A stretch of DNA of 7,317 nt from an uncultured Ruminococcus sp. (GTDB lineage Bacteria; Bacillota; Clostridia; Oscillospirales; Ruminococcaceae): NCBI GenBank assembly GCA_947178195.1, contig CAMWXM010000142.1, forward strand, positions 1-7,317, given 5' to 3'. Below the pieces are notes generated by a model. That model did not search any database. It saw only the letters and a program-made list of their open reading frames with translations, and had not been told where the DNA came from. The translations under genes and the position numbers were made by a program. Each line of letters begins with the position of its first letter. The stretch's first letter is position 1. Shown here one piece after another: positions 5,035 through 7,317 of this stretch.

Positions 5035-7317
5035 GATAAAAAAACTATTCAACGTGATATGCTGAATGCTCGTGACGAGTATATTGATATTATCAAGCGT
5101 GAATTAATGGGACCAGGTTCGGAACTTGTCGTTCCAGATGCGGAACACGAACTGATTTCAAGCAGTCCTAACAGCAGATATACCATTGGTATACTATTTC
5201 CAAAGGGCAGCATTACCATGCAGGATAATGACGAAACAGAAGTGTCGGCGGATGAGAGTACATCAGAAGAAGATAACACAGAGCAAAACGCTTATCCAGA
5301 TGCAAATAAGGTTAATAATACAATTACAACTGATAGGATATCCGAAGATTGGGATGACGATTCATCTGATAATCTTGACGAAGAAGTCGGTATGGCATCG
5401 CAGTTTAAACCGTCCTCAATGGGGGTTACTTTTCTTGTTCATGGTGATTGCACCCAAATAAGATGTGACGTTGAGTTTGCTACATATAGAAAAGCTACTG
5501 TTGCCGACTGTGTGGTTCCATTCTCACCGGATGATCCTGATAATTATACAGTTCCAACCGAGTTTATTAGTACAATTGTGTTCGACAAAGAGAAATCCGT
5601 ATTAAGATTAATTTCACAACTTTCTCAAAAAGAAATTTGTCGAATCATTGAAAAAGATACCCTTTCGGCAGAAGATTTGAAAACATATAGACCTATTGCA
5701 TACAGGCTGGCAGACTTTTTAAAATCTGGTTATGTAAGAGTTCCGCACAAAATTGAAGATGTCATACTTGATTTTTCGGCTCACGACTACATTAAGAGCG
5801 AAGATGCTACTGCTCTGGACGAAACCATTGCAAAAGTAGTCGGATTACGAAAGAAAATTAAAAATAATATCTGGTCTGTCACAGTAATGCTATTGAACGA
5901 TTTTGAAGAAGAGCGTGAAAAACCCGAACACTGTTTATATCAAGCAAAAATTACTGTGTCCTCTGAAAAAAATAATTTTGTATTTACCGAAAGTCATACC
6001 GACTACTATGATGAACATCTGGATGATGAGGAAAAATCTCTTGAGCTTTTGTATCGAAATAAGAAAATCTACGGAACTGGCGTGGGAACGGCGGTGGATT
6101 GGCACATTGACAATAACGGTATAGGAGCTTTGTGGAGTGATTTCTTTCCTGTAAAAGAAATACCGGGAATGCGATTCTCGTTACCTCAAAACGATTTGCT
6201 TCGTGATGAAGAATTATCTATGAAATATCTATCAGATCTTGATACAACCCCAAAAAGCGAAAAGCTAGCTTCATTAAAGCGTTTGGTAGACTTATACCAT
6301 AAGTGGGTTGACAGTCTTGAAATAACAGCTAAAAGTCTCAATGCACGATATACTAGTGCAGCAATGCAAAATATTACAGAATGCAGAAAAGCCTATACAA
6401 GAATGTATGCTGGTATTCGGATACTTGACAATAACGATAATGCCTATCACGCATTCTTATTGGCTAATCGTGCTATGTTTATGCAACGTATTCATATTCA
6501 CATGCAGGAAACTATGAGTGAAGATCATTATGAAGACAATATTCAAGTTGCGAATTTTTTAAATACAGTGGATTATCAAACGGAAGATGATTCTATGTGC
6601 AGATGGCGACCGTTCCAGATTGCGTTTCTCTTGATGGATATTGATTCTATTGTCAACGAACAGTCAAATGACAGGAATTTAGTTGACCTGATCTGGTTTC
6701 CTACTGGTGGTGGTAAAACAGAAGCCTATCTAGGTTTAACGGCATTTACTATATTCTATCGTAAAATGGCACATTTAACGGAAAGCAACGGTACAACCGT
6801 AATTATGCGTTATACTTTACGACTTCTTGCAGCACAGCAGTTTACAAGAGCAGCGACTTTAATCTGTGCTTGTGAATATATTCGTCAAGATTGTGAGCTA
6901 AAAAAAAGCAGAAGGAACAAATATCCTGCGTACCCTTTAGGATCTGATCCCATTACCATTGGGTTGTGGATTGGCGGAATACATATTCCAAACAAGAATG
7001 ATAAAGCTAAGGAGCATCTGGGCAAACTCATAAATGCAAGTGAGGCATTTAATCTGCGCAATCTTAAGGATAAACATAATAAGTTCCAAGTATTAAAATG
7101 TCCGTGGTGCGGTACAAAAATGGTGAAAGATGTTATCGACAATAAAATTGTGGGCAAATGGGGCTACACAATGAGAGAAGGAAAACATTTTCGTTTAGTT
7201 TGTCCACACAATAGTTGTGACTTTCAGTCAAAACTTCCTATTCAAATCATTGACGATGAACTGTATAGTAATCCTCCCACTTTACGTTTTGGAACCGTAG
7301 ATAAATTTGCTATGCTT
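5032..7317 (+). CDS. drmA: DISARM helicase DrmA, N-terminal 762 residues, runs off the right edge
   Basis: DrmA is the large ATP-dependent helicase-like subunit that, with DrmB (DUF1998), forms the DNA-binding core of DISARM. The frame is open for all 762 codons. The N-terminus carries RDEYIDIIKRELMGPGSE and YTIGILFPKG, as expected for the family, then an acidic low-complexity insert at 65-118. The helicase core begins with RPFQIAF at 526-532 and Walker A WFPTGGGKTEAYLG at 555-568 (K562). It continues with IMRYTLRLLAAQQF from 591, GLWIGG at 644-649, a zinc ribbon C690-x2-C693...C724-x4-C729, and ends in FGTVDKFAML. The Walker B box and second RecA lobe must lie downstream; family members usually exceed 1,000 residues. 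The ATG is fixed by a perfect ribosome binding site and the one-base overlap with drmE. A generic DUF1998-partner helicase is the only real alternative. Confidence 0.9.
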   Translation, partial: MDKKTIQRDMLNARDEYIDIIKRELMGPGSELVVPDAEHELISSSPNSRYTIGILFPKGSITMQDNDETEVSADESTSEEDNTEQNAYPDANKVNNTITTDRISEDWDDDSSDNLDEEVGMASQFKPSSMGVTFLVHGDCTQIRCDVEFATYRKATVADCVVPFSPDDPDNYTVPTEFISTIVFDKEKSVLRLISQLSQKEICRIIEKDTLSAEDLKTYRPIAYRLADFLKSGYVRVPHKIEDVILDFSAHDYIKSEDATALDETIAKVVGLRKKIKNNIWSVTVMLLNDFEEEREKPEHCLYQAKITVSSEKNNFVFTESHTDYYDEHLDDEEKSLELLYRNKKIYGTGVGTAVDWHIDNNGIGALWSDFFPVKEIPGMRFSLPQNDLLRDEELSMKYLSDLDTTPKSEKLASLKRLVDLYHKWVDSLEITAKSLNARYTSAAMQNITECRKAYTRMYAGIRILDNNDNAYHAFLLANRAMFMQRIHIHMQETMSEDHYEDNIQVANFLNTVDYQTEDDSMCRWRPFQIAFLLMDIDSIVNEQSNDRNLVDLIWFPTGGGKTEAYLGLTAFTIFYRKMAHLTESNGTTVIMRYTLRLLAAQQFTRAATLICACEYIRQDCELKKSRRNKYPAYPLGSDPITIGLWIGGIHIPNKNDKAKEHLGKLINASEAFNLRNLKDKHNKFQVLKCPWCGTKMVKDVIDNKIVGKWGYTMREGKHFRLVCPHNSCDFQSKLPIQIIDDELYSNPPTLRFGTVDKFAML

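Noticed and set aside
5186..5461. A plus-strand 91-codon frame, and a minus-strand frame at 5049-5279
   Set aside because: Both lie inside the drmA coding region, which is open without interruption and has family motifs; they are shadows.
6885..7157. A minus-strand 90-codon frame with hydrophobic segments
   Set aside because: It is antisense to the helicase and zinc-ribbon part of DrmA and has no recognisable domain or start signal.

Overview
The window is AT-rich DNA with AGGAGG-type ribosome binding sites, a consensus SigA-type promoter and A/T-ending codons. It looks like a low-GC Bacillota chromosome or mobile island, most likely a clostridial gut-type organism. That assignment is inference from composition and signals; nothing here fixes the genus.

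Layout, left to right. Positions 1-340 (minus strand) hold the first 113 codons of an IS256-family transposase that runs off the left edge. The outer end of the insertion sequence probably lies near 440-460. Positions 461-733 are non-coding and AT-rich, with some weak inverted repeats. A strong promoter sits at 734-762. Three genes follow on the plus strand with tight spacing: 854-2395, a Vsr-like endonuclease domain fused to a complete cytosine-C5 DNA methyltransferase; 2417-5032, an 871-residue protein best explained as DrmE; and 5032 to beyond the right edge, a large helicase that I read as DrmA. DrmA has a Walker A motif and a four-cysteine zinc ribbon in the visible part. The 762 codons of the last gene are open to the last base of the window.

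The gene set (C5 methyltransferase, DrmE, DrmA in one operon) matches class 2 DISARM, a phage-defence system in which host DNA is marked by methylation and incoming DNA is blocked by the DrmAB complex. DrmB (DUF1998) and perhaps DrmC (phospholipase D fold) would be expected just past the right edge but cannot be seen. The notable departure from the textbook version is the Vsr-like nuclease domain at the N-terminus of the methyltransferase. This domain keeps most of the catalytic-core positions but has lost all the structural zinc ligands of E. coli Vsr. It could repair T:G mismatches created by the methylase, or it could be a nuclease arm of the defence system.

The three genes appear to be transcribed from the one promoter. 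The second and third genes look translationally coupled: there is a 1-base TAATG overlap at 5030-5034, and a small hairpin covers the ribosome binding site of drmE. The neighbouring IS256 element is typical of the mobile setting of defence islands.
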